From Prado023 sp963798745 (GTDB lineage Bacteria; Actinomycetota; Actinomycetes; S36-B12; CAIYMF01), in contig CAWCUF010000001.1 in NCBI GenBank assembly GCA_963798745.1, positions 558,001 through 622,000 on the forward strand: a DNA stretch of 64,000 bases, in the 5' to 3' direction. Shown piece by piece: positions 1-8,075 of the stretch (its first letter is position 1; every line of letters begins with the position of its first letter). The notes beneath the pieces were generated by a model, which was given only the letters and a program-made list of their open reading frames with translations, made no database searches and was not told the DNA's origin. A program made the position numbers and the translations under genes.

Positions 1-2
1 AG

Positions 3-854
3 GTGGTGACCTCCGGGTCGCTGCTGCTGGCGATCCCGTTGGCGGTGCTGGCCGGGCTGGTCAGCTTCGCCAGTCCCTGCGTGCTGCCCCTGGTCCCGGC
101 GTACCTGTCCTATGTCACGGGCCTGACGGGCGCTGAGCTGGCCGAGGCCACCGAGTCGCGCGGTGCGACCCGGGCCCGGGTCAGCAGCCCGTCGAGCGCG
201 GGCGGCGAGCCGGCGTCGGTGCCTGGGCCGGCAGCAGCCGACCGCCCGGTGGCCGATGCGCGTTCCGGAGTGCACCCGCGGCACCGGGTCTGGCTGGGCA
301 CCGTGGGCTTCGTGCTGGGCTTCAGCGCGGTGTTCGTGTCCTACGGCGCCCTGTTCGGCGGGCTGGGTGCCACCCTGCTGACCCACCAGGACACCATCAC
401 CCGGGTGCTGGGCGTGATCGTGATCGTCCTTGGCCTGGGGTTCCTCGGGGTGATCCCGGCGCTGCAACGTGAGGCGCGCCTGCACCATCGGCCCGCCCGG
501 GGCATCTGGGGCGCCCCCCTGCTCGGCGCCCTGTTCGGCCTGGGTTGGACGCCCTGCATCGGCCCGACCCTGGCCGCGGTGCAGAGCCTGGCCTTCACCG
601 AGGGATCGGCGCTGCGCGGCGCGCTGCTGTCGGTGGCGTACTGCGTCGGCCTGGGCCTGCCGTTCCTGCTCGTGGGCCTGGCCATGGAGCGCGGCCTGAG
701 CGCGCTTGCCTGGGCCAGGCGGCACACCCGGACGATCCAGGTGGTCGGTGGCGCGAGCCTGGTCGTGCTCGGTGTGCTCATGGTCACCGGGTTGTGGGGC
801 GAGGCCACGATCGGGCTGCGGGGCTGGATCTCCGGGTTCGAGGTGCCGCTGTGA
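3..854 (+). CDS. ccdA: Cytochrome c biogenesis protein CcdA (thiol-disulfide transporter)
   Basis: Polytopic membrane protein of the CcdA/DsbD family, which carries reducing equivalents across the membrane to keep apocytochrome c haem-binding cysteines reduced. I see two Pro-Cys motifs, SPC at residue 26 (FASPCVLPLVP) and TPC at residue 185 (LGWTPCIGP), the redox pair expected for the family, plus about six hydrophobic segments. Residues ~45-95 form an Ala/Arg-rich hydrophilic insert between the first two helices. GTG codons at 3 and 6 are usable starts, but the gene lies at the window edge, so the true start could be upstream. It is followed 10 bp later by resB and then ccsB, the usual system II order; a TlpA/ResA-like thioredoxin would be expected just outside the window. 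A second ccdA lies at 29209-30048. Confidence 0.88.
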   Translation: MVTSGSLLLAIPLAVLAGLVSFASPCVLPLVPAYLSYVTGLTGAELAEATESRGATRARVSSPSSAGGEPASVPGPAAADRPVADARSGVHPRHRVWLGTVGFVLGFSAVFVSYGALFGGLGATLLTHQDTITRVLGVIVIVLGLGFLGVIPALQREARLHHRPARGIWGAPLLGALFGLGWTPCIGPTLAAVQSLAFTEGSALRGALLSVAYCVGLGLPFLLVGLAMERGLSALAWARRHTRTIQVVGGASLVVLGVLMVTGLWGEATIGLRGWISGFEVPL

Positions 855-864
855 AGGTGGACCA

Positions 865-2649
865 GTGAGCGCCGGGCCGAGTACCGAGCGGGAGCCCATG
901 GATCCGGGGGCAGGCCTTCCCGAGGCCGGGGCGAGTCCCGACCAGAAGGCGCTGACCGCGGACTGGGGCGGCGCCCGGCGCGTGCGGGCGACCCCGGTCG
1001 GTCCCAGGCTCGGCCCGATCGGCTGGCTGCGCTGGGGATGGCGGCAACTGACCAGCATGCGCACCGCCCTGGTGCTGCTGTTCCTGCTCGCGCTGGCCGC
1101 GATCCCGGGCAGCGTGCTGCCCCAGCGCGGCACCAGCGACCTCGACGTCAACAACTGGGTCGAGGCGAACCCGGGCATCGCACCACTGCTGGACCGCCTC
1201 GGCATGTTCCAGGTGTTCACCTCGCCGTGGTTCTCGGCGATCTACATCCTGCTGTTCCTCTCGCTCATCGGCTGCGTGCTGCCGCGGATCGGGGCGCACT
1301 GGCGTTCGATGCGCGCACCCACCCCGCCGGCCCCGCGCCGCCTGGACCGCCTGGCCGGCGCACGAACCTGGACCACCGAGCATCCCGATCGCCTGGCGCT
1401 GGCCGCCGACACCCTGCGCGCCCAGCGCTGGCGGGTCACCCCCGGCCAGGGTGCGCACGCCGGGTCCCTGGCCGCCGAGAAGGGCTTCGCCCGCGAGACC
1501 GGCAACCTGGTGTTCCACATCGCCCTGGTGCTCCTGCTGATCGGGGTCGCCCTCGGATCGCTGTTCGGGTGGAAGGGCACGGTGATCGTGCGCGAGGGCA
1601 ACGGGTTCGCCAACACGTTGACCCAGTACGACTCGTTCAACCCCGGCCGGCTGGCCGGCTCGGAGAACCTGCCGCCGTTCTCCTTCACGATGAGCGGCTT
1701 CACCGCGTCGTTCGAGCGGGAGGGTTCCCAGCGTGGGGCGCCGCGCTCGTTCGCGGCGACGCTGCAGTACGCACCAGCCCCGGAAGCGCCCGTGGCCGAG
1801 AAGGTCGTCTCGGTGAACGCGCCGCTGACCCTGGACGGGGCGAAGGTGTTCCTGGTGGGACACGGGTACGCCCCGCGCCTGCGGCTGACCGACTCGAGCG
1901 GCACGGTCGTGTTCGACGACACGGTGGTGTTCCTGCCCCAGGACGGCAGCTTCACCTCCACCGGAGTGGTCAAGGCTCCCGACGGCAGCCCGCAGTTGGG
2001 CGTGCAGGGCTTGTTCCTACCCACCGCCGCGCTCGACGACGTGCGTGGCCCGCACTCGACGTTCCCGGCGCCCGACGACCCCGCCCTGTTCGCCTCCGTG
2101 TGGTCCGGGGACCTGGGCCTGGACACCGGCGCCCCGCGCAACGTGTTCACCCTGGACACCGAGGCGATGACCCAGGTCGGCCTGCAGGCGATGCGCCCGG
2201 GCGAGACCTGGACGTTCCCCGACGGCCAGGGCAGCCTGGAGTTCGTCGACCTCCAGCGCTGGGCCTCCTTCACGATCTCCCATGACCCGGGCAAGGGCCT
2301 GGCCCTGGCCGCCTCGATCGCCGCCATCATCGGCGTGATGCTCAGCCTGTTCGTCAAGCGCCGGCGGATCTGGGTGCGCGCGGACCCGGTGGAGATCGGC
2401 GCGGCCGGGGCCGCCGGTCCGGGCAGTGCGCCAGCGCCCGGGACGGCTACCCTTGGCGCCGGGTTCCGGGTGCAGGTCGCTGGCCTGTCGCGCTCGGACT
2501 CGGCGGACGTGACCGACGAGGTGGCTGCGCTGGTAGCGGCGCTCGGCGGGCCGGCCGACCAGGCTGACGATGACATCCCTGCCGGGGACTGCGACCCCGG
2601 CGCCCGCGTGCGGGCCCCCGGGCCCACGGAGCAGGAGGACGCGACATGA
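865..2649 (+). CDS. resB: Cytochrome c biogenesis protein ResB (Ccs1)
   Basis: System II cytochrome c maturation subunit that works with CcsA/CcsB to export haem and attach it to apocytochrome c outside the membrane. The 594-aa protein has an N-terminal cytoplasmic stretch, a helix around TALVLLFLLALAAIPGSVLP with the typical family context, two further N-terminal helices, a long extracytoplasmic domain and a last helix near LALAASIAAIIGVMLSLFV. I chose the GTG at 865 because AAGGTGG lies five bases upstream; an ATG at 898 is the alternative. The open frame continues upstream through ccdA, but that part is a shadow. It overlaps ccsB by ATGA, so the two are translationally coupled. Confidence 0.9.
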   Translation: MSAGPSTEREPMDPGAGLPEAGASPDQKALTADWGGARRVRATPVGPRLGPIGWLRWGWRQLTSMRTALVLLFLLALAAIPGSVLPQRGTSDLDVNNWVEANPGIAPLLDRLGMFQVFTSPWFSAIYILLFLSLIGCVLPRIGAHWRSMRAPTPPAPRRLDRLAGARTWTTEHPDRLALAADTLRAQRWRVTPGQGAHAGSLAAEKGFARETGNLVFHIALVLLLIGVALGSLFGWKGTVIVREGNGFANTLTQYDSFNPGRLAGSENLPPFSFTMSGFTASFEREGSQRGAPRSFAATLQYAPAPEAPVAEKVVSVNAPLTLDGAKVFLVGHGYAPRLRLTDSSGTVVFDDTVVFLPQDGSFTSTGVVKAPDGSPQLGVQGLFLPTAALDDVRGPHSTFPAPDDPALFASVWSGDLGLDTGAPRNVFTLDTEAMTQVGLQAMRPGETWTFPDGQGSLEFVDLQRWASFTISHDPGKGLALAASIAAIIGVMLSLFVKRRRIWVRADPVEIGAAGAAGPGSAPAPGTATLGAGFRVQVAGLSRSDSADVTDEVAALVAALGGPADQADDDIPAGDCDPGARVRAPGPTEQEDAT

Positions 2650-3800
2650 CGATGGCCCAGTGGAGCAACCTGTTCGTCTACGCCTCGATGGGCATCTACG
2701 CCCTGGCGTTCATCTCGTTCACGGTCTCGTTCGCGGCCACCCGCAACGCTGGGGGCGGGGTCGAGGCTGCGCCGAAGTCGGCGGGTACTTCTGCCCGTGC
2801 CACGGAGCCGTCCACCCAGGCGGCTGACCACCTGGCCGCGGTGGGCGGTGCGGCGGTGGTCGGTGGTGGGGCTGCGGTCGAGACCGGCACCGACCAGGCG
2901 GCCCAGGCGCGCGCAGCAGCGCGGGCCAGCTCGGCGCAGGTCGAGGCGCGCATGGCCGCGGAAGCGCGCCGCAGCCGCCGCTGGGGTGGGCGGGGGGCCG
3001 TGCATGGTCCCGCCGACGCCGAGCCCGACCCCGACGCGTTGCCCCCGGGGCGTCGTGCGGCCAACATCGCGATGTCCTTGACCTGGCTGGCCTTCGGCCT
3101 GCTGGTGGCAGGCCTGATCGCTCGCGGCGTGTGGGCCGGGCGGGCGCCGTGGGGCAACATGTACGAGTACTCGCTGGCCTCCGCCGCCGCGATGACCGGG
3201 GTGTTCCTCGCGGTCTCGGTGCGTCGGGACGTGCGGTGGCTGGGTCTGCTGGTCACGATGGCCAGCCTCGTCACGCTCGGCGTGGCCGTCCTGCTGCTGT
3301 ACAACGACAGCCCCCAGCTGGTGCCCGCACTGAAGTCCTACTGGCTGGTCATCCACGTGTCCGCGGCGATCATCTCCGGCGGGGCGTTCACGGTGGGGGC
3401 GGCCGCGACCGTGCTCTACCTGGTCGCCGACCGGGCCGAGCGCAATCCCGAAGCCCGGGTTGCCGGCGCGATCGCCGCCAGGGTGCCCGACTCGCGCACC
3501 CTGGACACATTGGCCTACCGGGTCAACGCGTTCGTGTTCCCGCTGTGGACCTTCGCGGTGATCGCCGGCGCGATCTGGGCCGAGGACGCCTGGGGTCGGT
3601 ACTGGGGATGGGACCCCAAGGAGACCTGGGCATTCATCACCTGGGTGGTCTACGCCGCCTACCTGCACGCCCGCGCGACGGCCGGTTGGAAGGGTCGCCG
3701 GGCCGCTGTGATCGCCCTGATCGGGTTCGCGTGCTTCCTGATCAACTTCTTCGGCGTGAACCTGTTCGCCGGCGGCCTGCACTCCTACGCCGGGGTCTGA
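2646..3800 (+). CDS. ccsB: Cytochrome c biogenesis protein CcsB/CcsA (haem handling)
   Basis: Haem-handling partner of ResB. The signature tryptophan-rich motif is visible as GRYWGWDPKETW (around residues 317-328), and the following helices end in FGVNLFAGGLHSYAGV. One N-terminal helix is separated from the core by a ~110-residue Ala/Arg-rich cytoplasmic linker, an expansion common in actinobacterial CcsB. The ATG overlaps the resB stop (ATGA), so the order ccdA-resB-ccsB is one operon. Total length of 384 aa is on the long side because of the linker. Product assignment is secure; the operon serves membrane-anchored c-type cytochromes of the respiratory chain. Confidence 0.92.
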   Translation: MTMAQWSNLFVYASMGIYALAFISFTVSFAATRNAGGGVEAAPKSAGTSARATEPSTQAADHLAAVGGAAVVGGGAAVETGTDQAAQARAAARASSAQVEARMAAEARRSRRWGGRGAVHGPADAEPDPDALPPGRRAANIAMSLTWLAFGLLVAGLIARGVWAGRAPWGNMYEYSLASAAAMTGVFLAVSVRRDVRWLGLLVTMASLVTLGVAVLLLYNDSPQLVPALKSYWLVIHVSAAIISGGAFTVGAAATVLYLVADRAERNPEARVAGAIAARVPDSRTLDTLAYRVNAFVFPLWTFAVIAGAIWAEDAWGRYWGWDPKETWAFITWVVYAAYLHARATAGWKGRRAAVIALIGFACFLINFFGVNLFAGGLHSYAGV

Positions 3801-3806
3801 GGCCGT

Positions 3807-4181
3807 TCAGATCGCCTCGTCGGCGTCCTCGTCCTCGTGCTCGCGTCGGTGCTTCCAGTGCTCGAGGCTGCGCTCGAGGTTCGCGGCCGCATCGTTGCGC
3901 TGCTTCATGAGCAGGAACAGGCTCACGATCCCGGAGAACAGCACCGCGGCGAAGGCCAGTAGCCAGCCGCGCAGCCCGATGACGTACAGCAGCCCGCCGA
4001 CGACCAGCAGGGTCAACAGGCGCAGGGCGGCGTACCGGCCCCCCGCGTGCGGCACCGGCTCCGGCAGCGGATGCTCGTCCTGGCGGACATCACCGCTGGG
4101 ACGCTGGGCCTCGCCTGCTGGGGATGTCTGGGAGTCGATGGATTCCTCGGATCGGCTGTCCGGGAGGTCATGATCGCTCAT
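3807..4181 (-). CDS. DUF4229-type small membrane protein
   Basis: Predicted 124-aa protein with a ~45-residue acidic N-terminal tail, two hydrophobic helices (about 55-100) and a charged C-terminal tail rich in Glu and Asp. The stretch RLLTLLVVGGLLYVIGLRG followed by a second helix and an R/K-Q-R-N motif matches my memory of the DUF4229 family, found in actinobacteria and without an assigned function. The ATG at 4181 is preferred over the upstream in-frame start because TAGGCT lies eight bases upstream on the coding strand, consistent with a leaderless message. It converges with ccsB, six bases away. Confidence 0.7.
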   Translation of the reverse strand: MSDHDLPDSRSEESIDSQTSPAGEAQRPSGDVRQDEHPLPEPVPHAGGRYAALRLLTLLVVGGLLYVIGLRGWLLAFAAVLFSGIVSLFLLMKQRNDAAANLERSLEHWKHRREHEDEDADEAI

Positions 4182-4291
4182 GGACAACGAGCCTACGCCC
4201 GTGCAGTCAGATCCGGTCCGGCGCGGTCGCGCTCTGGTAGCCGGATGCATCCGTGCGGGTTAGCCTTGGATCGCTCGGGAGAGGGGTTGAC

Positions 4292-4723
4292 ATGGGCAGG
4301 TTCATTCTCGTTCTGGCCATCATCACCCTGTACATCTATGCCCTGATCGATGTCTGGCGTGCACCTTCCGGCGAGGTGCGGATCCTGCCCAAGTGGCTGT
4401 GGATGGTCGTGGTCATCCTGGTGTTCATCGCCGGCCCGGTGCTCTGGCTGGTCCTGGGGCGCCCGAAGGCGCAGTACCCGCCTGCCGGTGGCGACGGTGG
4501 TGGCGGTTCGAGCGGCCGCCGACCAGGTCCCCGTGGCCCCGTCGCGCCCGACGACGACCCCGAGTTCCTCAAGCGCATCGATGAGCAGTCCTGGGCCAGC
4601 CGGATGGAGCGGTTGCGCCGTGAGCGCGAGGCCGGCGGCGGGGCATCGTCAGCAGGCGAGGGTCCCGACACCGGTCCAGGCCCCGCGCCGAGCGCCGACG
4701 AGTCGGGTCACCCCGGCGCCTAG
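4292..4723 (+). CDS. PLDc_N-domain membrane protein
   Basis: A 143-aa protein with two N-terminal helices (residues ~2-20 and ~35-55) separated by a short loop containing DVWRAPSGEVRILPKWLW, the pattern of the phospholipase D N-terminal (PLDc_N) domain that often occurs alone in actinobacteria. The C-terminal half is a Gly/Pro/Arg-rich cytoplasmic tail with no catalytic domain, so no phospholipase activity should be inferred. ATG 4292 has a good ribosome site (GAGAGGGG) and a TAGCCT box at 4261-4266. The function is unknown; some family members are immunity or anchoring modules. Confidence 0.72.
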   Translation: MGRFILVLAIITLYIYALIDVWRAPSGEVRILPKWLWMVVVILVFIAGPVLWLVLGRPKAQYPPAGGDGGGGSSGRRPGPRGPVAPDDDPEFLKRIDEQSWASRMERLRREREAGGGASSAGEGPDTGPGPAPSADESGHPGA

Positions 4724-4770
4724 ACCGGTGCGCTTGGCACCTCGCTCACCGCGCCCGCCCGGCCGTTTGC

Positions 4771-4793
4771 TGTGCACAACAAAGTTGTGCACA
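4771..4793. promoter_or_regulatory. Perfect palindromic operator for the OhrR-type regulator
   Basis: Arms TGTGCACAAC and GTTGTGCACA are exact inverse complements around a central AAA. The site sits directly upstream of the glutathione peroxidase gene and overlaps a CACAAT box (4790-4795) placed six bases before the ATG. A MarR/OhrR dimer bound here would block the promoter. The regulator is encoded immediately downstream of the peroxidase, making autoregulation likely. The palindrome is seen directly; its binding partner is inferred. Confidence 0.8.
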
Positions 4794-4801
4794 ATGAATA
4801 C

Positions 4802-5296
4802 ATGACTGCCACCATCTTCGACCTCTCGGCCACCTCCAACCGCGGCGAGGTGATCGACCTGGCCCAGTTCCGCGGCCGCCCGCTGCTCATCGTGAACACG
4901 GCCAGCAAGTGCGGGTTCACCCCCCAGTACGACGGCCTGCAGGCGCTGCACGAGGAGTTCGGCCCGCAGGGCCTGGTCGTGCTGGGCTTCCCGTGCGACC
5001 AGTTCGCCCACCAGGAGCCCGGCGACGACGCGGCCATCGAGGAGTTCTGCAAGGTCAACTTCGGCGTCACCTTCCCGCTGACGACCAAGGTGGACGTCAA
5101 CGGCAGGGGCACCCACCCGGTGTTCGCGTTCCTCAAGGAGCACACCAGCGGTCTGCTCGGATCGGCGATCAAGTGGAACTTCACCAAGTTCCTCGTCGCC
5201 GCCGACGGCCAGAGCGTCACGCGCTACTCGCCCAAGACCGAGCCGGCCGCGCTCGCTGACGACATCCGTGAGCTCATGGCCGACCTGGCCGCGTGA
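4802..5296 (+). CDS. Glutathione/thioredoxin peroxidase family protein
   Basis: Thiol peroxidase of the glutathione peroxidase family, reducing H2O2 or organic hydroperoxides; in organisms without glutathione such enzymes usually draw on thioredoxin. The active-site motif NTASKCGFTPQY places a cysteine (C37) where animal enzymes have selenocysteine. The FPCDQF motif and the KWNFTKFL motif with the conserved Trp and Asn are both present. Length 164 aa is typical. The ATG at 4802 is chosen because it follows the operator and -10-like box at leaderless spacing; in-frame codons upstream would fall inside the palindrome. It overlaps the MarR gene by GTGA, so peroxidase and regulator are coupled. 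Confidence 0.88.
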   Translation: MTATIFDLSATSNRGEVIDLAQFRGRPLLIVNTASKCGFTPQYDGLQALHEEFGPQGLVVLGFPCDQFAHQEPGDDAAIEEFCKVNFGVTFPLTTKVDVNGRGTHPVFAFLKEHTSGLLGSAIKWNFTKFLVAADGQSVTRYSPKTEPAALADDIRELMADLAA

Positions 5297-5736
5297 CCCT
5301 GCCCCAGCTGCGGCTGGACAACCAGCTCTGCTTCCTGTTCCACCGGATCAGCCGGGAGTTGAACGCCGTCTATCGGCCGCTGCTGGCCGACCTGGGGCTG
5401 ACCTACCCGCAGTACCTGGTGATGCTCGTGCTCTGGGAGGACGACGGGCTGGGCGTGGGGGAGATCGGCGAACGCCTGGCCCTGGACTCCGGCACGCTCT
5501 CGCCACTGATCCGCCGGCTGGAGTCCGCGGGCCTGGTGCGCCGCGAACGGCGCAGCGCGGACGAGCGCCGGGTCACCGTGCACCTGACCGGGGCGGGTCG
5601 GGCGCTGGAGCAGCGCGCCGCCGCCGTGCCCGGCGCGCTGGCCACCCAACTCGCCGACGACGCCGCCGACTACGAGCAGGCCAAGGCGGCGCTCACCGCG
5701 CTCGTGGGGCGTCTGGAGGCCGCGCGCACGCCCTGA
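5293..5736 (+). CDS. ohrR: OhrR-type MarR family peroxide sensor
   Basis: A 147-aa winged-helix repressor. The N-terminus LDNQLCFLFH carries the OhrR reactive cysteine (C13), and Tyr27 and Tyr38 match the two tyrosines that hydrogen-bond the cysteine in Bacillus OhrR. The recognition region LDSGTLSPLIRRLE and the wing R-R-S-A-D-E-R-R are canonical. Oxidation of the cysteine by organic hydroperoxides releases DNA in this family. It normally controls ohr; here its partner is the glutathione peroxidase, whose stop overlaps its GTG start. The palindrome at 4771-4793 is the likely operator. Confidence 0.86.
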   Translation: MTLPQLRLDNQLCFLFHRISRELNAVYRPLLADLGLTYPQYLVMLVLWEDDGLGVGEIGERLALDSGTLSPLIRRLESAGLVRRERRSADERRVTVHLTGAGRALEQRAAAVPGALATQLADDAADYEQAKAALTALVGRLEAARTP

Positions 5737-5752
5737 GCCCCGAGCTGCGAAC

Positions 5753-7540
5753 TCAGGGGGTCATGGTCCAGGCGCCGTCGTAGGACAGCACCTCGGCGAC
5801 GAACGCATCCTCGGCCTCGGCAGGCAGCGACGGACGCTTGATCAGCGTCAGCGCGCCCTGCTGCTGGGCCGCCGTGGCGGCCGGCTGTCCGTGCAGGGCG
5901 ACGGCGAACTCCGCGACGTCCTGGACGAACACCGCGAACATGCGGTCCACGTGCGCCTCGGTCAGGTCGCTGAGATCCGAGACTGACCCTGGTCGCGCAC
6001 CCTCGGGGTCCGTGGACAGGGCCAGGTCAGCGGCCTCGGCGACCAGCTGGGCGTACACGACCTGGGTGAACAGCTGACCCAGGGTCAGCAGGAAGTCGAG
6101 GTCCTCGGACTGCTCCTTGGACGGGGGCGCGGTCATCAGCAGCATCCCCAGGGCGGTGACCTGTTCGGTGAAGGTCGCCACGTTGGGCAGGTGCGCGAAC
6201 CGCTCGAACGCGGGCCGCGGATCGTGGAACTCGATCTTGCCCAGGCCCGAGGCACGGCCCTGGGCGAACAGGTAGGCATCATCAGCGGCCTCGCGGCGCA
6301 CGCCCACCGGGGCGTACTGGCCGGCCCCCCCAGCGGCGGCCATCATGTACTTGGGCAGGAACTTCAGCACCAGCGCGAGGTTGACGTGCACCGTCCCCTC
6401 GAGCTTGGGCAGGGCCCGGATCTCAGACACCGCGGACTCGAAGTAGGTGTCCTTCTCGAACCCACGAGCCGCGATGACCTCCCAGAGCAGGTTGATGACC
6501 CGCTCGCCCTCACTGGTGACCTTCATCTTCATGATCGGGTTGTAGAGCAGGAACCGGCGGTCCTCGGCGCTCGCGGCCCGCAGGTAGTCCGCCGAGCGGG
6601 CGGCGTACATCTTCATCGCCAGCAGCCGGGCGTAGGAGTCGGCCAGCATCCGGCGCACGTGCGGGAAGGTGGTGACCCGCCGGCCGTAGAGGATGCGGTT
6701 GTTGGCGTGTGCGACTGCCTCGTAGAACGCGTGCTCGGAGATGCCGATCGAGGCCCACCCGAGGTTGACCTTGCCGACGTTCACGGTGGCCAGGGCGGCG
6801 TCCCAGGCCGGCCGGCCCACGTGCAGCAGGTCAACGTCGGTCACCGGGTAGTCGTGCAGGGCGAACTCCGCGACGAACATCTGGCCGTGGACGGTGTTCT
6901 TCACCAACTCGTAGTTGTCATGGCGGGTATCGGCCAGGAAGAACACATACTCGCCGGGATGCTGCGGGTCGTCGTCGGCGAACTTGCCGAAGACGCTGAC
7001 TCGCGCGGCCTCGTTGCCGTTGCCGATGTAGTACTTGCCCCCGTTGGCGACCCACCCGTCGCCGGCCCGGGTCAGGATCATGTCCGTGGAGTAGATGTCG
7101 GCACCGTGGGCCCGCTCGGACAGGCCGAATCCGAAGATCCCGCCCTCGGCCAGCAGCTCGCCGACCAGCCGCCGAGCGCCCTCGTTGGCGCTGGTCCACA
7201 CCGGGCCCAGCCCGAGCACGCTGACCTGCCACGTGTACCAGTGCCCCAGGGAGTAGAAGCCCAGGATCTCGTTGAGCTCGTTGATCCGGGCGGTGTCCCA
7301 GTGGGTCTGCGGGGCGCCGTCGAGCAGGGCGCCGACGTTGGCAGGGGTGGCCACGCCGGCGAACAGACCCTGCTGCGCATTGAACTCCAGGAAGTCGGAG
7401 TACCAGGTGCCGGCGTGGTACTCGGCCTTCATCTCGGCCAGCCCCTTGCTCTCGAAGAAGCCCACCAGGTCGGTCATCGCCGCGCTGCTGGCGTCATCGA
7501 GGAAGTCGGGCTTGTAGTCGGCGGGGTTGAACAGCAGCAT
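5753..7540 (-). CDS. Acyl-CoA dehydrogenase family protein (long form)
   Basis: A 595-aa flavoenzyme of the acyl-CoA dehydrogenase superfamily with a C-terminal extension resembling acyl-CoA oxidase or FadE-long forms. Features include FGLSERAHGADIYSTDM in the middle domain and the helical region ending GRASGLGKIEFHDPRPAFERF. It presumably oxidises acyl-CoA at the alpha-beta bond, passing electrons to ETF. The ATG at 7540 is preceded by CAGGAGACC; upstream in-frame sequence is non-coding and repeat-bearing. The gene stands alone, converging with the MarR gene, 16 bp away. The exact chain-length specificity cannot be read. A degenerate match to the fatty-acid operator lies about 50 bp upstream. 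Confidence 0.82.
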   Translation of the reverse strand: MLLFNPADYKPDFLDDASSAAMTDLVGFFESKGLAEMKAEYHAGTWYSDFLEFNAQQGLFAGVATPANVGALLDGAPQTHWDTARINELNEILGFYSLGHWYTWQVSVLGLGPVWTSANEGARRLVGELLAEGGIFGFGLSERAHGADIYSTDMILTRAGDGWVANGGKYYIGNGNEAARVSVFGKFADDDPQHPGEYVFFLADTRHDNYELVKNTVHGQMFVAEFALHDYPVTDVDLLHVGRPAWDAALATVNVGKVNLGWASIGISEHAFYEAVAHANNRILYGRRVTTFPHVRRMLADSYARLLAMKMYAARSADYLRAASAEDRRFLLYNPIMKMKVTSEGERVINLLWEVIAARGFEKDTYFESAVSEIRALPKLEGTVHVNLALVLKFLPKYMMAAAGGAGQYAPVGVRREAADDAYLFAQGRASGLGKIEFHDPRPAFERFAHLPNVATFTEQVTALGMLLMTAPPSKEQSEDLDFLLTLGQLFTQVVYAQLVAEAADLALSTDPEGARPGSVSDLSDLTEAHVDRMFAVFVQDVAEFAVALHGQPAATAAQQQGALTLIKRPSLPAEAEDAFVAEVLSYDGAWTMTP

Positions 7541-8075
7541 CGCGGGTCTCCTGGCGCAGTGGGTGAGTGGGGACTGCTTCGAGGCTACTTGCCGACCGGT
7601 GCCTGCGCTGCCGCGGGGCCGGGAATCGCTCAGGGCCGGGATCGCCCATCTGGCTGGCCATCGCCGTGAACTGGACCCATCGCCATCTCGGCGGCTGTGT
7701 CCCTGTCCGGCTTGACGAGGTGGGGAGGCTGCCGGTGTGCCCCGCGGCACGGAGGTGTTCGCGAACTGCCGAGCTGTGGTCGATGGGCAGGTCGTGCGCG
7801 GCCCAGGCCCGGCCCGACGCGCTCCGCGTGGTTGATGGACCTCGCATCGGGCGCTCGGGTTCAACCACAACTCGGCGTTTCAGGGTCTGGGAGACGCCAC
7901 GGCGACCGGGTCCGACCACAACTCGGCGTTGAGAGCAGGAACGGGCGGAGCCAGGGGTCGTCGCGCCACGATGCCGGCGGAAGGGCGCCTCCACCTGGCC
8001 GTGCCGGCAGTCACCGGTGCCTGCGGCGGTTCGCCGGGTGCGAGTCGGCCAAGGGGCACGGAAGCCTCGAGGCGC
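7541..8075. other. Intergenic region with inverted-repeat element, no gene recognised
   Basis: The 535 bases between the acyl-CoA dehydrogenase start and the menA stop hold no convincing gene on either strand. They carry one copy of a ~110-bp inverted-repeat element plus an extra half-copy at 7914-7932. Confidence 0.6.
7768..7877. repeat. Dispersed inverted-repeat element, copy 1
   Basis: Begins with GCCGAGCTGTGGTCGA and ends with the near-inverse TTCAACCACAACTCGGCG at 7860-7877. Inside is the phrase CGCGCTCCGCGTGGTTGA, whose GTGGTTGA can pair with TCAACCAC near the right end. A third reverse half-site, GACCACAACTCGGCGTTGA, lies at 7914-7932. The same architecture recurs at 11220-11330. It resembles a BIME/REP or small MITE; no transposase is nearby. 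Confidence 0.75.

Noticed and set aside
7588..7603. Fatty-acid operator before the first acyl-CoA dehydrogenase
   Set aside because: The core CGACCGGT fits but the outer bases do not (about 10 of 16); kept only as a remark.
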